Shown piece by piece: positions 5,521 through 8,192 of a DNA stretch of 8,192 nt. The number at the start of each line of letters is the position of its first letter. Position 1 is the stretch's first letter. The DNA comes from GCA-002713455 sp964428745. Its GTDB lineage: Bacteria; Fidelibacterota; Marinisomatia; Marinisomatales; TCS55. The DNA is taken from the NCBI GenBank assembly GCA_964428745.1, contig CAYRYZ010000059.1:1-8192 (forward strand), given 5' to 3'. A program made the translations under genes and the position numbers. The notes beneath the pieces are model-generated. The model did no database searches and had not been told where the DNA came from. It saw only the letters and a list, made by a program, of their open reading frames with translations.

Positions 5521-6629
5521 TCCAGGGCGATCAAATGGTCTTAAATATCGGGCCACAACATCCTAGTACTCATGGAGTACTTCGCCTTGAAGTAATGACA
5601 GATGGTGAAATTGTTTCAGAGATAAAACCTCATATAGGGTATTTGCATCGTTGCTTTGAAAAGCACTCTGAAAATGTAACCTACGAACAAGTAATCCCTT
5701 TTACTGATCGTTGTGATTATCTAGCTTCAATGAATAGCAACTTTGGGTATGTAGTTGCTATGGAGGAATTAATGGAAATTAAGACTCCTGATCGCGTTGA
5801 GTATATCCGCGTTATAATGGGAGAACTGAATAGGATTGCCAGCCATCTATTAGCCTTAGGAGTCTATGGATTAGATATTGGCGCTTTTACTCCTTTTTTA
5901 TATATGCTTAGAGATCGTGAAAGAATCTTGGATATGTTTGAATATACCTGTGGGGCTAGACTATTATATAACTATATGTGGGTTGGAGGCGTATCACATG
6001 ATTTACCGAAAGATTTTGAAACAATTTGTATTGGATTTCTAGATTATTTTGAACCTCAGATTGATGAATACAATAATCTTTTAACTTATAACAAAATATT
6101 TGTTGAACGTACTGCAGATGTTGGTGTGATTCCAGCTGACGTTGCTATTAGTTATGGAGTAAGTGGCCCCAATCTTCGTGGCTCTGGGGTTAACTGGGAT
6201 GTGCGAAAAGATGAGCCATATTCTATTTATGATCGGTTCGAATTTGATGTCCCGATCGGAGAGGGAAAGTTTGGAACATTAGGAGATTGTTTTGATAGAT
6301 ATTGGGTTAGAATGCTGGAAATAAAGGAAAGTGTAAAAATTGTTCGTCAAGCACTAAAAGATATTCCATCTGGAGATGTTCACCAAGCTTTACCAAAAAA
6401 AATCAGACCACCTAAAGGATCTGTATATCGTCGTACTGAAAGTCCTAGAGGAGATCTTGGGTATTATATTATCAGCGATGGTTCACCCGTTCCTTCTCGA
6501 GTTAAAATGAGATCTCCTGCCTTCACAGCCCTTTCCTGTTTAGATGAAGTTTCAAAAGGATGGATGATTTCAGATGTGATTGCTATTCTTGGGAGCTTAG
6601 ATATCGTATTAGGGGAAATTGATCGATGA
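5511..6629 (+). CDS. nuoD: NADH-quinone oxidoreductase subunit D
   Basis: NuoD (49-kDa subunit), a relative of the [NiFe]-hydrogenase large subunit that has lost its metal site, forms most of the quinone-binding cavity with NuoB. This 372-residue protein lies at the short end of the family because it lacks an N-terminal extension. It opens almost directly with NIGPQHPSTHG (12-22). His21 and Tyr70 (in TDRCDYLASM, 65-74) correspond to the quinone-headgroup histidine and tyrosine (His38 and Tyr87 in Thermus), with identical spacing. Other landmarks are GELNRIASHL (104-113), SGPNLRGSG (about 219-227), ESPRGDLGYY (about 307-316) and the terminal LGEIDR. The start has a good AGGAAG site 7 nt upstream and overlaps nuoC by ten bases. 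Its TGA overlaps the nuoH ATG. Confidence 0.98.
   Translation: MGVIQGDQMVLNIGPQHPSTHGVLRLEVMTDGEIVSEIKPHIGYLHRCFEKHSENVTYEQVIPFTDRCDYLASMNSNFGYVVAMEELMEIKTPDRVEYIRVIMGELNRIASHLLALGVYGLDIGAFTPFLYMLRDRERILDMFEYTCGARLLYNYMWVGGVSHDLPKDFETICIGFLDYFEPQIDEYNNLLTYNKIFVERTADVGVIPADVAISYGVSGPNLRGSGVNWDVRKDEPYSIYDRFEFDVPIGEGKFGTLGDCFDRYWVRMLEIKESVKIVRQALKDIPSGDVHQALPKKIRPPKGSVYRRTESPRGDLGYYIISDGSPVPSRVKMRSPAFTALSCLDEVSKGWMISDVIAILGSLDIVLGEIDR
6611..6616 (+). promoter_or_regulatory. nuoH ribosome binding site
   Basis: AGGGGA ends 9 nt before the nuoH ATG at 6626, within the last codons of nuoD. It supports the ATGA-overlapping start. Confidence 0.55.
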
Positions 6630-7702
6630 CTGTTGATTTTCTTGTGGATTGGTTCGCAACTATTGGAGACTTCCCAATATTAGCTTTTATTTTAGCTGTA
6701 ATTATTTCTGGTATCCCACTATTTCTACTTATGGCATTAAATGCTATGGTTGCTGTATATGCTGAAAGAAAAGTATCTGCATTTATGATGGATCGTATTG
6801 GACCAATGGGGCAAGGCCCTGGTCTTCATGCTGGGAAATGGGGATTACTGCAAACTGTAGCAGATGCAATCAAATTATTGATTAAAGAAGATACAATTCC
6901 TCAGAAATCAGACAAATTTTTATTTAAAATGGCCCCTTTTATAATATTTATTGGAGCGTTCTTGGGCTTAGCAGCCGTCCCATTTAGTTCATCACTACAG
7001 GTGGCAGATTTTAATGTTGGAGTTTTTTATATAATTGCAGTGGGTTCTATTGGCGTTATTGGTATTATTATGGCAGGTTGGTCCTCAAATAATAAATGGT
7101 CACTCTATGGTGCTATGCGTTCAGCGGCCCAAATTATCAGTTATGAAATCCCAGCAGGATTATCAATAATTGTACCAATTATGATGGCTGGAACTATGAA
7201 TCTTCAAACCATGATTCAGTTCCAATCTGGGTCTATTTGGGGCATTCTACCCAATTGGATCATTTTTAATAATCCTTTTACATTATTAGCTTTTTTTATC
7301 TTTTTTATTAGTGCCGTTGCTGAAACAAACCGAACACCTTTTGATATACCAGAAGCAGAATCAGAATTAGTTGCCGGTTGGATGACTGAGTATTCAGGGT
7401 TTCGTTGGGCAGTATTTTTTCTTAGCGAGTACTCAAATATGTTAGTTGTAAGTGGCTTAGCAGTTGCTGGTTTTCTAGGTGGATGGCAAAGCCCAATACC
7501 TGGCATGTTTGATTCTCCTGGGTGGGGACTTTTTTGGTTCATGGGAAAAGTAATTTTTCTAATATTTGTTATGATGTGGTTTCGTTGGACTTTTCCCAGA
7601 TTGAGAGTAGACCAACTGATGCATGTATGTTGGAAAGTTTTTATACCAATTGCTATGTTTAATATTTTTGGAGTTGGTATTTGGAAATTAATTTTTGGAT
7701 AA
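6626..7702 (+). CDS. nuoH: NADH-quinone oxidoreductase subunit H
   Basis: NuoH (ND1 homologue) is the multi-helix membrane subunit that anchors the Q module to the membrane arm, forms the quinone entry channel and starts the proton-coupling chain. The 358-residue length and about eight hydrophobic segments are normal. Diagnostic motifs are AERKVSAFMMDRIGPMGQGP (46-65), the GAMRSAAQIISYEIP stretch (162-176), AETNRTPFDIPEAESELVAG (232-251) with its conserved acidic residues, and FRWTFPRLRVDQLM (319-332). It directly follows nuoD, with a four-base ATGA overlap. In the common 14-gene order, nuoE, nuoF and nuoG would lie between D and H; they are absent here. A 6-bp gap separates it from nuoI. Confidence 0.98.
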   Translation: MTVDFLVDWFATIGDFPILAFILAVIISGIPLFLLMALNAMVAVYAERKVSAFMMDRIGPMGQGPGLHAGKWGLLQTVADAIKLLIKEDTIPQKSDKFLFKMAPFIIFIGAFLGLAAVPFSSSLQVADFNVGVFYIIAVGSIGVIGIIMAGWSSNNKWSLYGAMRSAAQIISYEIPAGLSIIVPIMMAGTMNLQTMIQFQSGSIWGILPNWIIFNNPFTLLAFFIFFISAVAETNRTPFDIPEAESELVAGWMTEYSGFRWAVFFLSEYSNMLVVSGLAVAGFLGGWQSPIPGMFDSPGWGLFWFMGKVIFLIFVMMWFRWTFPRLRVDQLMHVCWKVFIPIAMFNIFGVGIWKLIFG

Positions 7703-7708
7703 ACTAGA

Positions 7709-8192
7709 ATGTCTAAATATTTTACAAATATATACGAAACAATAAATACTCTTTGGACGGGCATGCGTATTACATGGCGTCATATGATTCATATTAGACG
7801 GGACAATGTGACACTCCAATATCCAGAAGAAAGATGGCCACGCCCAGAAAGAAATATTGGATTTGATCATAAAGATTATAATGTAATACGATCTCGATTA
7901 CATGTAGATATAGATGATTGCATTGGTTGTTTAAAATGTGAGAGAGCTTGTCCCGTTGATTGTATTACAATTAATACAATAAAAGCTCCTGATAGGGGAG
8001 AAGATATTCCTGATATTCGACATACAGGTGAGACATCCAATGGAACTAAGAAAGCGATGGTTGTAAGTCGCTTCACTATTGATATGTCAGAATGTTGCTA
8101 TTGCAATCTATGCGTCTATCCATGCCCTGAAGAATGTATTTTTATGGTTGGTGGGCCAAATAGTTCAAAGCATCCTATTGATTATGAGTTTT
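7709..8192 (+). CDS. nuoI: NADH-quinone oxidoreductase subunit I, 3' end outside window
   Basis: The frame is open from the ATG at 7709 to the window edge and gives 161 residues with no stop. NuoI (TYKY) carries clusters N6a and N6b, the electron wire leading to N2 in NuoB. Two 4Fe-4S ferredoxin motifs are complete: Cys71-Cys74-Cys77-Cys81 (CIGCLKCERACP) and Cys129-Cys132-Cys135-Cys139 (CCYCNLCVYPCP). The N-terminal helix (about 8-30) and 'VTLQYPEERWPRPER' (34-48) are typical membrane-surface and pre-ferredoxin elements. The linker between the motifs (about residues 86-125, including GETSNGTKK) is longer than in E. coli and resembles Bacteroidetes-type NuoI as I recall it. Extra cysteines occur at 85, 130 and 143. 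No good Shine-Dalgarno is visible; nuoH ends six bases upstream. Confidence 0.95.
   Translation, partial: MSKYFTNIYETINTLWTGMRITWRHMIHIRRDNVTLQYPEERWPRPERNIGFDHKDYNVIRSRLHVDIDDCIGCLKCERACPVDCITINTIKAPDRGEDIPDIRHTGETSNGTKKAMVVSRFTIDMSECCYCNLCVYPCPEECIFMVGGPNSSKHPIDYEF

Noticed and set aside
7216..7764. Open frame of 182 codons on the - strand across nuoH and the start of nuoI
   Set aside because: Although long, it is antisense to well-conserved NuoH motifs and its translation shows no domain.
7688..8076. Two short open frames on the - strand (7688-7870 and 7876-8076) over nuoI
   Set aside because: The + strand here encodes NuoI with both 4Fe-4S motifs intact, so these are shadows.

Overview
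This window is an AT-rich stretch of a bacterial chromosome, densely packed with housekeeping genes. I recognise ten genes, two of them cut by the window edges, and see no mobile element, CRISPR array, tRNA or rRNA. Several features suggest the FCB superphylum. The NuoI has a long linker between its two iron-sulfur motifs, as I recall from Bacteroidetes-type proteins. The complex I operon runs A-B-C-D-H-I with no E-F-G. A TAnnTTTG promoter element lies upstream of nuoA. Purine-rich Shine-Dalgarno sequences precede several nuo genes, which is unlike typical Flavobacteriia, which mostly lack them. A marine lineage such as Marinimicrobia (SAR406) would fit, but this is inference and the sequence alone does not settle it.

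Region 1 (1-1256, + strand): the last 34 codons of xseA (exonuclease VII large subunit), then xseB (small subunit), then nadK (NAD kinase). xseB and nadK are joined by a TAATG stop/start overlap. In Firmicutes, xseA/xseB and nadK often share a larger cluster with ispA, dxs and tlyA; those genes are absent between them here.

Region 2 (1253-3929, - strand): a Thermus-type monofunctional proline dehydrogenase followed 16 bp later by a Na+/phosphate symporter of the NptA/YjbB type with a PhoU-like C-terminal domain. The symporter's stop codon overlaps the nadK stop codon on the opposite strand, so the two converging transcription units have no intergenic space.

Region 3 (3930-4098): a 169-bp divergent intergenic region. 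It holds a plausible nuoA promoter with a 5' leader of roughly 20 nt, and an AT-only-looped inverted repeat.

Region 4 (4099-8192, + strand): nuoA, nuoB, nuoC, nuoD, nuoH and a truncated nuoI, tightly spaced or overlapping. They encode the membrane-arm start and the quinone-reducing Q module of respiratory complex I. No gene for the NADH-oxidising module (E, F, G) is present between D and H. Proline dehydrogenase and complex I both deliver electrons to the quinone pool, which makes the divergent arrangement functionally sensible but does not prove co-regulation.

I did not find evidence of a novel system. The findings below are modest observations on gene order, regulation and protein architecture.
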